In this document: in pieces, positions 53,056 through 62,287 of the stretch
How the letters are laid out: each line of letters begins with the position of its first letter
Position numbering within the stretch: the first letter of the stretch is position 1
Source of the DNA: OLB7 sp966250335
Lineage (GTDB): Bacteria; Bacteroidota; Ignavibacteria; OLB7
Direction of reading: 5' to 3'
DNA: 64,000 nt
Assembly: GCA_966250335.1 (NCBI GenBank)
Contig: CBINGZ010000004.1
Coordinates: forward strand, 62,001 to 126,000
The notes under the pieces: generated by a model
Seen by the model: the letters and a program-made list of their open reading frames with translations, nothing else
Databases searched by the model: none
What the model was told of the DNA's origin: nothing
Position numbers and translations under genes: made by a program

Positions 53056-53544
53056 GCGACGATGGATACCGGAGGATGACGAGCATGTGACCGTGAGAAT
53101 GTCCGTGCGGGGAGGAAGGTTCCCGGTCAGGGGCGCTTGACAGCGTAGTCGGAACTCGGAGAAGTTATGACGACCTGAACCGTGCGATTATAACAACGTC
53201 CCTCCGGCAGATCGTTTCGATACAATGGAGAGGTGTCTCCGACAGCATGAAAAGGAATCGCCGGATGATACGGAATGAACAGGAGAACCGATAGACCCGG
53301 CATCGTGACGCGTGCGGGCGTCGATGCGGAAGGGGATGGACGGAAGGGGGCGCGGAGAAAGAAGCGGTACCCGTTTCGGATCGTTTGCCAGATTGAGAAA
53401 GATAGTCGCGGACTGCCTCCGCGCGCTCCCGTGCCTATGGACGCCGCCGACGGAGCTTCCCGCTGTTGATCGGAATGCCGCCGGGGGCCCATGGAATTGC
53501 CGTCCTGATGGAATAGTGGAATCGGAATACTCGTACCACGTCGA
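53056..53544. other. region without an intact gene, containing an OmpA remnant
   Basis: These 489 bp between the papain-fold gene and the small OmpA gene hold only the decayed fragment at 53127-53245. I see no other coding or RNA feature. Frames in the rest are short and look random. Confidence 0.5.
53127..53245 (-). pseudogene. decayed partial copy of the neighbouring OmpA-domain gene
   Basis: About 37 codons on the minus strand (53127-53240) read GDTSPLYRNDLPEGRCYNRTVQVVITSP. The intact gene at 53545-54012 ends with GESAPLYRNDLPEGRFFNRTVRVIIDSP. The similarity stops abruptly at the right side, so only the C-terminal module was duplicated or kept. It has no start. Confidence 0.75.
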
Positions 53545-54012
53545 TCACAGCGGGCTGTCGATGATCACCCGGACCGTCCGGTTGAAGAACCGTCCCTCCG
53601 GCAGATCATTCCGGTAGAGCGGCGCCGACTCCCCCATGCCGCGTCCCGTCAGCGACAGATAGCGCTCGCTCGGAACGCTCTCCCGTATCAGCTTCACCAC
53701 GGCGGCGGCGCGCTCGGTCGTCAGCCTCAGATTCCTCTCCTCGGTCCCCACGACGTCGGTCAGCCCCACAACCTCGATCACGGAACCGGGGATGATATCC
53801 TCGTAGATCATCTCCTCCAGAATCCTTCTGTTCAGCTTCCCCGGCTCGGGGCTGTCGAAATTGAAGAGGATCAGCGAGTACGCTCCGATAGTGCGACCCG
53901 ACCGGGGCGCCGGTGAGTCGGAGTGCGTCTCATCGTTCTGTGCCCGCAGCGATTGAGCGGCGACAAGCGTCAACGCGGCGGCTACGGCCATACGACAACT
54001 CATTCGTCTCAT
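53545..54012 (-). CDS. secreted OmpA-domain protein
   Basis: The 155-residue protein has a signal peptide (MAVAAALTLVAAQSLRAQ) and one OmpA/peptidoglycan-binding-like domain (about 42-150). It includes YSLILFNFDSPEPGKLNRRILEEMI, IEVVGLTDVVGTEERNLRLTTERAAAVVKLI and NRTVRVII. It may anchor to peptidoglycan. The start is the ATG at 54012 with AAGGAG 7 nt upstream, a strong SD. A decayed partial copy lies downstream. Confidence 0.82.
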   Translation of the reverse strand: MRRMSCRMAVAAALTLVAAQSLRAQNDETHSDSPAPRSGRTIGAYSLILFNFDSPEPGKLNRRILEEMIYEDIIPGSVIEVVGLTDVVGTEERNLRLTTERAAAVVKLIRESVPSERYLSLTGRGMGESAPLYRNDLPEGRFFNRTVRVIIDSPL

Positions 54013-54241
54013 GGCATGACTCCTTGAAATACATGGATGGAATGAAAAACAGGGTGGCGTGCCCGCCCCCCGGGCTCATGTAGAGAGAGCCGAGTAGAAA
54101 GAGTCGATCGGAAGTTCCGATGTCGCAGCCGATGGTGAAGAAACTTCACGGGAGATCACGATAGCAGGATTCGAGAAACCGGAAGCCTCCTCTCTCCGCT
54201 CCGCCCTTCCCGCGCGTCTGTGCGTATTCACGTACGCGATG

Positions 54242-54249
54242 TATATTCC
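54242..54249 (+). promoter_or_regulatory. promoter-like element (TATATTCC)
   Basis: TATATTCC lies 48 bp before the PNGase-like gene start. The interval 54013-54297 (285 bp) otherwise holds nothing I can call. No clear TTG is at the -33 position. Confidence 0.3.
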
Positions 54250-54297
54250 CTTCCTCCCCCTCCCTTTGAGCCTTTGACGTAACTGCAAGGATCGTAT

Positions 54298-56580
54298 ATG
54301 AACGCTCTCCGACGGATTCTTTCCGCACTCCTCCTCACGGCCGCTCTGCTCCTCTGGGCGGCCGGACCGGCTCTTGCCGGGGATACGACGCTGATATCGG
54401 TCATCAAGGAATATCAGTGGCAGACGCAGGACCGCCTGACCCGCTTCGTCGGCTTCCCGGACAGCACTCACAGGTTCGAGAGTATCCGGATGCGATACAG
54501 GCTTAAGTATACCGGCTATCCGGCCGGCGAGTGGGACTATACGACCCAGATCTTCCTGCTGCGGCCGACGGGAAGGATCGACTCATCGATCCGGAAGGCT
54601 CCGAGCTTCAAGGCCGACGGGGCGGTCGTCGACTCGCTCGTCTTCTCGCTCGACACCACCTGGACCACCTCCTACAACGCGACCACGAAGTCCCACGACT
54701 CCGTCGCCAATCCCTCCATACGGCTTCTGCTGTTCGACGACGAGGCGCATCCCTGGACCCCGACCGATTCGATGACCGTCTGGCGCGCCGGGTACTACGA
54801 CTACCGGTACGATGCCGAGGGGAAGAAGAGCGATTCCCTCTTCGTCGCCGGCGACTCCACCCGCCGTCTGACCACGACCGATGTCTACGTGCCGTTCGAG
54901 GTGAAGGAGAAGTTCGAGATCGGACGGCTGATCACCCCGTACGGCAACTGGTTCGCGCCGGGGCGTGAGTTCGAGTGGCTGATCGACGTGACCGACTACG
55001 CCTATCTGCTCCGCGACACGGCCGAGATCGAGGCGTTCTACGACGGATGGTCGGCCGGCGCTCTCTTCTCGCTCGACTTCGAACTGGTGGAGGGGATTCC
55101 GGCGAAGGATGTCTTCCGGGTGGAGAATCTCTATGCAGGAGGATTCCCGTACGGCAACGCCGACAATTCGATCGAGAACTATCTTGTTCCGAGAAGAATC
55201 TACGTCGACCCGAAGTCCACGGTCACCACGATGAAGATCACGACCACCGGGCACGGCTTCGGCGGCACCGACAACGCGGCCGAGTTTGCGCCGAAGACCC
55301 ATACGGTCGACGTGAACGGCACGAAGCGCTTCACGCAGTTCCTCTGGCGGGAGGATTGCGGACAGAATCCGGTCTATCCGCAGGGAGGCACCTGGTATCT
55401 GCAGCGGGCGGGGTGGTGTCCCGGCTCGGAGGTCAGGCCCGATATCTACGACCTCTCTCCCTACGTGACGCCGGGAGACTCGGCGACGGTCGACTACAAC
55501 ATGGAGCCGTACACGAACCAGGACCCTTCGCACGGCGCCTCCTACTACGTCCATGCCCAGGTGATGTACGCCACCGGTCCGAACTTCACGAACGACGCGG
55601 CGATCGCCGAGATCAGGACGCCGAACGAGGCGTTCGCCTACCGCCGGATGAACCCGATCTGCGCGGCGGCGAGTCCGGTGATCGTGATCAGGAACAACGG
55701 CGGAGAGCCGCTCACGAAGCTGACGATCGACTACGGCGTCGGCGAGGTGACGAACAGATATGAGTGGAACGGTGACCTGAAGTTCATGGAGAGCACCGAG
55801 GTGACCCTTCCGGGGATCGAGCTCGGGACCGGCGGAACCTTCTCGGCTGCGATCTCCGAACCGAACGGCAAGGCCGACGAGTATCCCTCCAATAATGCTG
55901 CGAAATCGACCTACATCATCCCGAAGGTCTTCTCGGGCCGCGTCACGCTTATGCTCAAGACCGACGACTTCCCGGGCGATCCGGAGAACTCCAACGGCAT
56001 CGTCTACGAGGTGCGCGACGTCCAGGGGAACGTCCTCTATCAGAAGCGGGGCTTCACGGACAACACGTTGTATCGTGACACGTTCGATCTTCCCGACGGC
56101 TGCTACAGGTTCGTCATCCGCGACACGACCTACGGCGACGGCCTCTTCCCGATCGTGCGCGACGCTCCGGTCGGCTATTATCTTCTCAGGGACGGCAAGG
56201 GACGGACGATCATCAACGCCGGGGCCTCGAACTTCCTGGCGAGCTTCGGCGATCAGGAGGTGATTCCCTTCACTCTCTCGTCGGCCACCGGTGTGGTCGA
56301 TGCCGATATTCCCGACGAATCGATCTCGATCCATCCCAACCCGGCGGGAGGGAAGTTCACGATCACTCTCGATCCCAGGGCGCTGCGGGACGGCCGGGGA
56401 ACTGTGCGGGTCTATGCTCGCAACGGGGTTGAAGTGTATCGTCAGGCGATTGATATGGGGACGCCGCGCGAGTTCGAGATCGACATGACGGGGCAGCCGA
56501 CCGGCTCGTACTTTGTGCAGGTGGAGAACGGTCGGAACGTCTACACCGAGCGGATCGTGATCACGGGGGACGGGCGTTGA
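54298..56580 (+). CDS. peptide-N-glycosidase F-like protein with T9SS C-terminal domain
   Basis: The 760-residue protein has a signal peptide (LLLTAALLLWAAGPALA). A PNGase F-like region follows, with LITPYGNWFAPGREFEWLIDVTDYAYLLRD (about 211-240), GHGFGGTDNAAEF, and the strong block LWREDCGQNPVYPQ...WYLQRAGWCPG (349-375). A beta-sandwich region comes next, and the last about 84 residues (677-760, SIHPNPAGGKF...GSYFVQVENGR) are a T9SS type A sorting domain. PNGase F removes N-linked glycans from glycoproteins. The protein is therefore likely exported through T9SS and either released or attached to the cell surface. The start is the ATG at 54298. Confidence 0.85.
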   Translation: MNALRRILSALLLTAALLLWAAGPALAGDTTLISVIKEYQWQTQDRLTRFVGFPDSTHRFESIRMRYRLKYTGYPAGEWDYTTQIFLLRPTGRIDSSIRKAPSFKADGAVVDSLVFSLDTTWTTSYNATTKSHDSVANPSIRLLLFDDEAHPWTPTDSMTVWRAGYYDYRYDAEGKKSDSLFVAGDSTRRLTTTDVYVPFEVKEKFEIGRLITPYGNWFAPGREFEWLIDVTDYAYLLRDTAEIEAFYDGWSAGALFSLDFELVEGIPAKDVFRVENLYAGGFPYGNADNSIENYLVPRRIYVDPKSTVTTMKITTTGHGFGGTDNAAEFAPKTHTVDVNGTKRFTQFLWREDCGQNPVYPQGGTWYLQRAGWCPGSEVRPDIYDLSPYVTPGDSATVDYNMEPYTNQDPSHGASYYVHAQVMYATGPNFTNDAAIAEIRTPNEAFAYRRMNPICAAASPVIVIRNNGGEPLTKLTIDYGVGEVTNRYEWNGDLKFMESTEVTLPGIELGTGGTFSAAISEPNGKADEYPSNNAAKSTYIIPKVFSGRVTLMLKTDDFPGDPENSNGIVYEVRDVQGNVLYQKRGFTDNTLYRDTFDLPDGCYRFVIRDTTYGDGLFPIVRDAPVGYYLLRDGKGRTIINAGASNFLASFGDQEVIPFTLSSATGVVDADIPDESISIHPNPAGGKFTITLDPRALRDGRGTVRVYARNGVEVYRQAIDMGTPREFEIDMTGQPTGSYFVQVENGRNVYTERIVITGDGR

Positions 56581-56602
56581 CCGCCGGCCCCCCACCTGCC
56601 GA

Positions 56603-57067
56603 TTACTCGATCACATAGGATGTCCGCCAGCCTATCGCAACCCCGAGGATCTCTCCCACGAGCGCTCCGACGAGAGTTGTCAGAACCACGATCTTGTCCG
56701 AGTCGGCGTTGTTCGGGTCCATGGTCGCCAGGCCTCCGGCGGCCCCTACTCCGGCGCCGATCGCCATTCCGTAGAGGAGTCCTTTCTGCCGGTCGCGCAT
56801 GACGATCTCGCGCATATCCCTGGTGGAGACGACCACGGGGGCTTCGGTTACGGGATCGAGCCACATCGTCGAATCCGCCAGGATGTTGAAGTAAGTGGTG
56901 GAACGGAGCCCCGAGTCGCTCTTCATCCGCACGCTGGTCGGACTTCCCAGCGCCCTGGCGTTGAGTTCGAACGCCCGCACCTTGAGCGTCGACTGGGAGA
57001 AGCGTTCGGATGCGCACGACATGAGAAGGAGGGAACAGATGAGAAGAGCCGCCAGCGGTCGGATCAT
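56603..57067 (-). CDS. lipoprotein with a glycine-zipper-like segment, unknown function
   Basis: The 154-residue protein has a lipobox (LLLMSC) and a hydrophilic middle. Near the end is a Gly-rich hydrophobic segment (GMAIGAGVGAAGGLATMDP...VVLTTLVGALVGEILGVAIGW) like glycine-zipper outer-membrane lipoproteins. I do not recognise a specific family. The start is the ATG at 57067 with GAGGATATC before it. It is convergent with the PNGase-like gene (22 bp). Confidence 0.6.
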   Translation of the reverse strand: MIRPLAALLICSLLLMSCASERFSQSTLKVRAFELNARALGSPTSVRMKSDSGLRSTTYFNILADSTMWLDPVTEAPVVVSTRDMREIVMRDRQKGLLYGMAIGAGVGAAGGLATMDPNNADSDKIVVLTTLVGALVGEILGVAIGWRTSYVIE

Positions 57068-57246
57068 GATATCCTCGTGGAATGGAGAATTGATGGGCGA
57101 TACCGGCCCGGACTCGCATTCCGGGCGTTGACAATGAAAGCGGGGCGCCCCTATGACACTCCTCTCTCCTTCGGCATAACAACGATCGTACCGGGCTGTG
57201 ACGGTTTTCTCTCTCCGGAGCGGTGAATCCGGGTCGGTCGATGCGG

Positions 57247-57831
57247 TCAGGTCTCCTCGGGGGTGATCCATCGTGGTGCGATGGGTGGTTCGTAGCGTTC
57301 CATTCTCTCCAGCAGGCCCGCCGGGTCCGGGTCGACCATCACGATCTCGCGATCCTCCGTCGGGAGAAATCCCTCGGTCACCTGATGATCGATGAAGGAG
57401 ACGAGGGGATCGAAATATCCCGCCGTGTTGAGGAGTCCGCAGGGGTTCGTGTGGAGGCCGAGCTGGGCCCAGGTCACGATCTCGAAGAGCTCCTCCAGCG
57501 TCCCGAATCCTCCCGGCATGGCGATGAACCCTTCGGCAAGGTCGGCCATCATCGCCTTGCGGGCATGCATCGAGTCGACCACGTGAAGCTCGGTGAGTCC
57601 GGTGTGCGCCACCTCCCGTGTGAAGAGGGGCTTCGGGAGGACCCCGATGACCTCGCCCCCCGCCGCCATGACGCTGTCGGCGACGATCCCCATCAGCCCG
57701 ATCTTTCCGCCGCCGAACACGAGCCCGATCCCTCGTCGAGCCAGCTCGCGGCCGAGAGCCGCGGCGGCCTCCGCATAGATGGGGCGGACCCCGCTGCTCG
57801 AGCCGCAGAAGACGCAGATGCGTCGGAACAT
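57247..57831 (-). CDS. LOG family protein (nucleotide 5'-monophosphate nucleosidase-like)
   Basis: The 194-residue protein has the LOG signatures ICVFCGSSSGVRP, LVFGGGKIGLMG and the PGGxGTxxE motif (AMPGGFGTLEELFEIVTW). LOG proteins hydrolyse cytokinin riboside 5'-monophosphates in plants, and nucleoside monophosphates in bacteria. The start is the ATG at 57831 because it has an SD (GGGAGG) 6 nt upstream; the GTG at 57870 and ATG at 57858 are in frame but less likely. It is 46 bp after the MFS gene on the same strand. Confidence 0.9.
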   Translation of the reverse strand: MFRRICVFCGSSSGVRPIYAEAAAALGRELARRGIGLVFGGGKIGLMGIVADSVMAAGGEVIGVLPKPLFTREVAHTGLTELHVVDSMHARKAMMADLAEGFIAMPGGFGTLEELFEIVTWAQLGLHTNPCGLLNTAGYFDPLVSFIDHQVTEGFLPTEDREIVMVDPDPAGLLERMERYEPPIAPRWITPEET

Positions 57832-57877
57832 GATTCGCCTCCCGTCGTCGGATTCCATGAAGGTATACACGACAAAC

Positions 57878-59152
57878 TTACGACGGGGAGGATTCGTGCG
57901 CTTCCCTGTGTCCGGTGTATTCGCGGAGTTGCGGGAACCGCCATGCGGTCCAGGCGGCCACCAGCATCGTCGCCGCGCCGCCGATCACGATCGAGGCGGG
58001 GGCTCCGACGGCGGCGGCCAGCAGTCCCGCCTCCAGGTTGCCGAGCTGCGGTCCCCCCATGAAGAAGATCATGTTGACGGAGGTCATCCGCCCCCGCATG
58101 TGATCGGGGGTCTCCGAGGTGCGTATCGTGACACGAAGTACCGTGCTTATGCCGTCCGCCACGCCGACCAGGAAGAGGAGGAGGAGCGAGAGGATGAGAC
58201 TCTCCGAGAGCCCGAAGAACGCGGTCGCCAGCCCGAACGCCGCCACCGAGCCGAGGAGGAGCAGACCCTTTCGACGGGGCTCTCCGAAGATCGATATGCC
58301 GATCCCGGCCAGCAGGGAACCGACCGCCTCGGCGGAGGTCAACAGACCGAACTCGAACGGACCGGCCTTGAGAATCGCGCGCGCATAGAGGGGGAGCAGC
58401 GCGTTGGCCGAGGCAAGGAAGGTTGCGAAGAAATCGAGGACCATCGTGGAGAAGATCATCTTGGTCTTCCACACGAATCGGAGACCCTCCAGAAGCGTCT
58501 CGAGGTTCACTTTCGTTGCGGACCTCCGTTCCTGCCGGGCCAGCTGCATCATGATCAGGGCGGCGATCACCGCCACGAAGGATGCGGCGTTCGTCCAGTA
58601 AACTCCCTCGACGCCGAACTGGGCGATCGTGAATCCCCCCAGCATCGGCCCGCCGATCATCGCCGTCTGGAACATGATCGTGTTGAGCCTGACGGCCTCG
58701 GCGAGGAGTTCGGGAGGGACGAGAGAGGGAAGCAATGCCTGTCGCGCCGGATTATCGAACGCTCCGGCGCCTGCCGTGACACCGGTGAGGATCAATATCG
58801 CGGCGGGAGTAATGTCTCCGGTAAGCTGCAGCCAGCCGAGGATGACGGCGGAGGTCAGCATGATGCTCTGGGTGATGAAGAGGATCCTTCGCCGGTCGTG
58901 AACGTCGGCTATGACGCCGCCGATCAGCGAGAAGAGAATGATCGGCACGAACCGCACCAGCCCTACCAGCGCCACGATCGCCGGGTTGTGGGTGAGATCA
59001 TCCAGGTGCCAGAAGACGGCGGTGTTCTGCATCTGCGAGCCGAGGAGCGAAATGAACTGCCCCAGCCACAGAAGACGGAAGTTGCGATGCGACAGGGCCG
59101 AGAAACGGCGTGGAGGGGGCTCCGGTGCGGTCGACGAATTCGTCTGGTCCAT
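57878..59152 (-). CDS. MFS transporter of the MFS_3/EntS type
   Basis: The 424-residue protein has 11-12 helices. It opens FRLLWLGQFISLLGSQMQNTAVFWHL and then has the loop ADVHDRRRILFITQSIML, both typical of the Enterobactin-exporter/MFS_3 group. The central loop is GPMLGGFTIAQF. The substrate is unknown. The start is the ATG at 59152; a GTG at 59185 is in frame. It leads a likely two-gene unit with the LOG protein. Confidence 0.85.
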   Translation of the reverse strand: MDQTNSSTAPEPPPRRFSALSHRNFRLLWLGQFISLLGSQMQNTAVFWHLDDLTHNPAIVALVGLVRFVPIILFSLIGGVIADVHDRRRILFITQSIMLTSAVILGWLQLTGDITPAAILILTGVTAGAGAFDNPARQALLPSLVPPELLAEAVRLNTIMFQTAMIGGPMLGGFTIAQFGVEGVYWTNAASFVAVIAALIMMQLARQERRSATKVNLETLLEGLRFVWKTKMIFSTMVLDFFATFLASANALLPLYARAILKAGPFEFGLLTSAEAVGSLLAGIGISIFGEPRRKGLLLLGSVAAFGLATAFFGLSESLILSLLLLFLVGVADGISTVLRVTIRTSETPDHMRGRMTSVNMIFFMGGPQLGNLEAGLLAAAVGAPASIVIGGAATMLVAAWTAWRFPQLREYTGHREAHESSPS

Positions 59153-59538
59153 GCTTGAAACGCTTCCGCGTCGATCGGCGCTCACACGCGGCTCGTGTGT
59201 TGATGTGCCGTCGGCGACGGGCTAATAGTACGAAGATCATGCGTGATAGATTGCTAATGGTTGTTACCATATTGAGGGCAACGTCAATATGGTCTGGAGT
59301 TGGGTTCTTAACCTCCAGAAACCCTAATTCCAGCCCAAAAACGGGGTCATAAGACAGCTTTAGGAATCCATGAGGCTCTGCCTTGGATTTTAACAAACCC
59401 TGCATTATGTTCGCGCGACCGATATAGTTGACCAAAGCTTAAACATTCGGTTGTCTCGTCTCCTGATGCTATGCTCAATACTGACGATGATAGGCGAGAA
59501 TCGAATTTATCTTGTGATATTTTATTGAGGTAATGATC
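59153..59538. other. AT-rich intergenic region upstream of the T9SS cassette
   Basis: These 386 bp mark the left edge of the AT-rich segment; composition changes near 59225. A minus-strand open frame (59236-59435) starts MVNYIGRANIMQGLLKSKAEP but runs into other frames and I cannot identify it. A TATCTTG box at 59508-59514 lies 24 bp before the first cassette gene. Confidence 0.4.
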
Positions 59539-60624
59539 ATGAACAGATCATCACGGTTCCTGCTGATCATACTTTCTCTCTTCAGTTGTTGCGCGGTGTT
59601 AACTGCTCAGCCTTCTGATGATATCCGTTCTGTTGCCGATACAATTCAATTCATTGAGAATACAACAGTCTTATTTGGTGGAACAGAAGGGCGGATTGCT
59701 TATGAAACATGTGCTGGACAACGTATAGCGTCTGCAAATGTGCTCCCTACATTTCGCTATATCGTGCATGAATGCCCAAGCGATATCTATTTCGAGATAG
59801 GAGGAGTTCGATGCAATCAATCTAATATCAGATTGCGTGATTGGATCAATGGTGAAATCCTCGAGGATGTGGGTATGTCTTCTTCTTGGCTGACTGAGCC
59901 ATTTCAGGTAAACATCGGAGATACATTGTCCTTTTACCGAGAGCTAATTGGGCGTAGTTCGCAAAGTAATGCCCGCCGTGCTGGGTATGTTTTCCAAGAT
60001 ACGCTCTCATTCTCGATTGAGCTGGTTGACGTTGAACATGATCAACGAATCGCACTTATAGACTCGCTAGTGATTTTCGCTGTAAATGAATCGGGAATTG
60101 CAGCTTATAGTGGCAATTATCCTATCTTGTTCGCTCCTAGGTTCATCGCTGAGCCCGAGCACGTCGATCGAAAGATCGCTATTCGAGTGATCCCAATTCG
60201 GACCTCTCATTCCAATACCACAGGAAACGTAATAGGGATAGCCCGGAAGGGAAATCGAATTCTAAGTGGCTATAGCAAACCAACGCACGAGCCGTGGTCG
60301 GATTATGTGAAATGGACGGGAGGTAGTACTCGAGTTGTGGCCCCGAGCGTTCTTGACAGCATCTCTAGTAAATCTGCTGTCGATCTTGTAGTTGAAGTCG
60401 ACTCTTTGTCGCGATCTCTAGATATTCTTGTACGCCCTTATAATAAGGCCCGCATTAGTGTCGTTGTGTATAATGAGCAAGGAGAGGCTATTGCTTCACC
60501 ACTCTTTGCGCCTACAATGGATAATTACTTGAATGTTCGGACTGTTGTTGATAAACTCGGATCCTATTACATAGGGTTATATTACGGCCAAAAATTGGTT
60601 AGTGTCGAGCGCGTTTCGTTTTAA
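59539..60624 (+). CDS. secreted AT-rich gene product, related to the next gene
   Basis: The 361-residue protein has a signal peptide (FLLIILSLFSCCAVLTAQ), a Cys-containing N-terminal part (YETCAGQ, HECPSD, RCNQ), and a beta-rich middle shared with the next gene. The shared text reads GDTLSFYRELIGRS, DTLSFSIELVDVEHDQRIALIDSLVIF. The last about 68 residues (294-361) have a weak T9SS-like pattern (LDILVRPYNKARISVVVYNEQGEAI) and may be a degenerate sorting domain. The ATG at 59539 has a GAGG 8 nt upstream and beats the ATG at 59533. I do not recognise a named family. Confidence 0.65.
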   Translation: MNRSSRFLLIILSLFSCCAVLTAQPSDDIRSVADTIQFIENTTVLFGGTEGRIAYETCAGQRIASANVLPTFRYIVHECPSDIYFEIGGVRCNQSNIRLRDWINGEILEDVGMSSSWLTEPFQVNIGDTLSFYRELIGRSSQSNARRAGYVFQDTLSFSIELVDVEHDQRIALIDSLVIFAVNESGIAAYSGNYPILFAPRFIAEPEHVDRKIAIRVIPIRTSHSNTTGNVIGIARKGNRILSGYSKPTHEPWSDYVKWTGGSTRVVAPSVLDSISSKSAVDLVVEVDSLSRSLDILVRPYNKARISVVVYNEQGEAIASPLFAPTMDNYLNVRTVVDKLGSYYIGLYYGQKLVSVERVSF

Positions 60625-60853
60625 ACGATACGTGTGCTCACGTGCCATTCGTTCGCTTCCTATAATGGAAAACAATGTTTCTTTAGCACTGTTGATACGA
60701 CTGCAAACCGTTAGTTCGAATGACTCTATTGCCTACAAGCCGATTCGCGACGCTATTTTTGCTGAATTAGCCTCGAGGAATGGTGTCGGTAAGATCTCAT
60801 CTGCGATACATTTCTCCGGGGATATCTATTTATCGTATTACTACTTTATTTCT

Positions 60854-62155
60854 ATGAAACGACTAATCCTGGTGCTTGCTGTTGCCTGCACAATTCCTTG
60901 TTATGCCTTCGCCCGTGCTGAGTACATTGAGGATCCTGGGCCTGTATGCGACCCTCGTTGTGAGGAACCTAGAACTGACGTCCCCGAAGGTCCGGGCCTT
61001 CATGATCTATGCAGGAATATATGTGAATGCATAAATGTTCAGGCGACTAGGCCTGATGGTGAAGTGATATTCTCGATATTTAGAACCTGTGCCCCCTATG
61101 ACCCAGTGCCGCATGGGTGCGTTGATATCGGAGACTGTACGGATGGACCTCCTTGGAATAATGTTCAAGGCTCGGACACTAGACAAACATGGACGGATGC
61201 AGGTGGATCGTGGATATGGCGGAATGCTAGTAACGCCATCATAGCTCATGATAAGATTTCTTCTGGATATGTTTACGAAATGAACTATGCTCAATCGAGA
61301 ACAATTTACCGTGTGTCAGAAATGCGTCATAATGGGGCAGTGTTGACACTCTACAATTGGAGTGAATCCCAGATTGTAGGGAACCTGAACGATGGTGCGC
61401 TAGCCACAGTAAGTAGATCGAACGTCTTTACGATAAATTCGGGCGATAATATTAGTGTTTTTAGAGAATTCTTTTGGCAGAGTAGAATAGATGGAAGGAT
61501 CCGACCAAACAACTATGTGGCGCTCGATAATTTGCAATTCAATATTGAACTTGTTAACTCGTCTACAGGAGCAGTTATAGGAATTGTTGATGCATTCGGA
61601 GTTGATGCGCGGACGACACCAGGTATCCCTGTATTCCATTCCTCCTATAACCTTGTCGCAATTCCAATGTACACTGTTCCACCAAGTCTTACTGGGCTTT
61701 CCGTGTATCTCCGGGTTAATGCGGCGGCGCAAGGGGGAGGGCAGTATTATTTTAAGAGATATTCTGCTCGTACTTTTGATTATTCAGGAAGAGCGAGTAA
61801 CTCATATTATATCAGCTACAATCAAAATTTTGGTGCAGGCCTTCCGAAGACTGTAGTGCCACAATCGCTTCCCAATGATTGCAATATCCGTTCCAAGTCG
61901 AATATCGATTTGTCGATCCTTCCTAATCCTTCTCGTGGTGAGTTTAAGGTGCATTTCCGTCCTAACCGGATAAGTAATTCTGCGATCGCTGTCTATAGGG
62001 AAGATGGTGCGTTGGTTAGCTCACGTCTTCTGACAGAGACAGAAGAGAAGGAGGGTGTTGTGCAGCTAGGGATAGCAGATAATGGAAGATACTTTGTGAC
62101 CCTGATCGCGAATAGTAGTATTCTTGGAGCCGTATTGACGACTGTGGTGAAGTAG
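60854..62155 (+). CDS. secreted Cys-rich protein with T9SS C-terminal domain, paralogue of the previous gene
   Basis: The 433-residue protein has a signal peptide (MKRLILVLAVACTIPCYAFA) and an N-terminal Cys-rich region with eight cysteines (VCDPRCEEP, LCRNICECI, RTCAPYD, HGCVDIGDC). A beta-rich middle is shared with the previous gene (SVFREFFWQS, LQFNIELVN). The C-terminus is a clear T9SS type A signal (353-433, LSILPNPSRGEFKVHFRPN...DNGRYFVTLIAN). The frame is open upstream to 60602, but the signal peptide gives the ATG at 60854. It is AT-rich like its neighbour. Function is unknown; T9SS export makes it a surface or secreted protein. Confidence 0.75.
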   Translation: MKRLILVLAVACTIPCYAFARAEYIEDPGPVCDPRCEEPRTDVPEGPGLHDLCRNICECINVQATRPDGEVIFSIFRTCAPYDPVPHGCVDIGDCTDGPPWNNVQGSDTRQTWTDAGGSWIWRNASNAIIAHDKISSGYVYEMNYAQSRTIYRVSEMRHNGAVLTLYNWSESQIVGNLNDGALATVSRSNVFTINSGDNISVFREFFWQSRIDGRIRPNNYVALDNLQFNIELVNSSTGAVIGIVDAFGVDARTTPGIPVFHSSYNLVAIPMYTVPPSLTGLSVYLRVNAAAQGGGQYYFKRYSARTFDYSGRASNSYYISYNQNFGAGLPKTVVPQSLPNDCNIRSKSNIDLSILPNPSRGEFKVHFRPNRISNSAIAVYREDGALVSSRLLTETEEKEGVVQLGIADNGRYFVTLIANSSILGAVLTTVVK

Positions 62156-62180
62156 CGTCGGAGCAATCATTGCTTACTGA

Positions 62181-62221
62181 ATAAAGAGGGGGCGGTATAT
62201 ACCATTCCCTCTTTATCTTTG
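62181..62221 (+). terminator. terminator at the right edge of the AT-rich cassette, overlapping a promoter-like box
   Basis: ATAAAGAGGG (62181-62190) pairs with CCCTCTTTAT (62207-62216), a 10-bp stem with a 16-nt loop and a T-rich tail. An exact TATCTTTG box (62214-62221) begins inside it and may drive the amidohydrolase at 62288. Confidence 0.6.
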
Positions 62222-62287
62222 TCTTATCTTTCCACGAACCCCGGCGACCCTTCGTCCGGTCCGGATCACGTCGAAACCGTCCCATCC

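Larger units (their letters stand above)
59225..62216. other. AT-rich segment, probable acquired cassette
   Basis: Sampled 60-base lines here have 35-43 % G+C (for example 59701 and 61441), whereas flanking coding lines are about 60 % or more. Codon use shifts to A/T-ending codons. The segment has two related secreted genes and its own terminator. I see no transposase, integrase, or flanking direct repeat. Confidence 0.7.

Noticed and set aside
58998..59435. Minus-strand frame starting MVNYIGRANIMQG
   Set aside because: Its right half lies in AT-rich sequence and its left half overlaps the MFS gene on the same strand in another frame; no domain is recognisable. It may be a remnant but I cannot support it.
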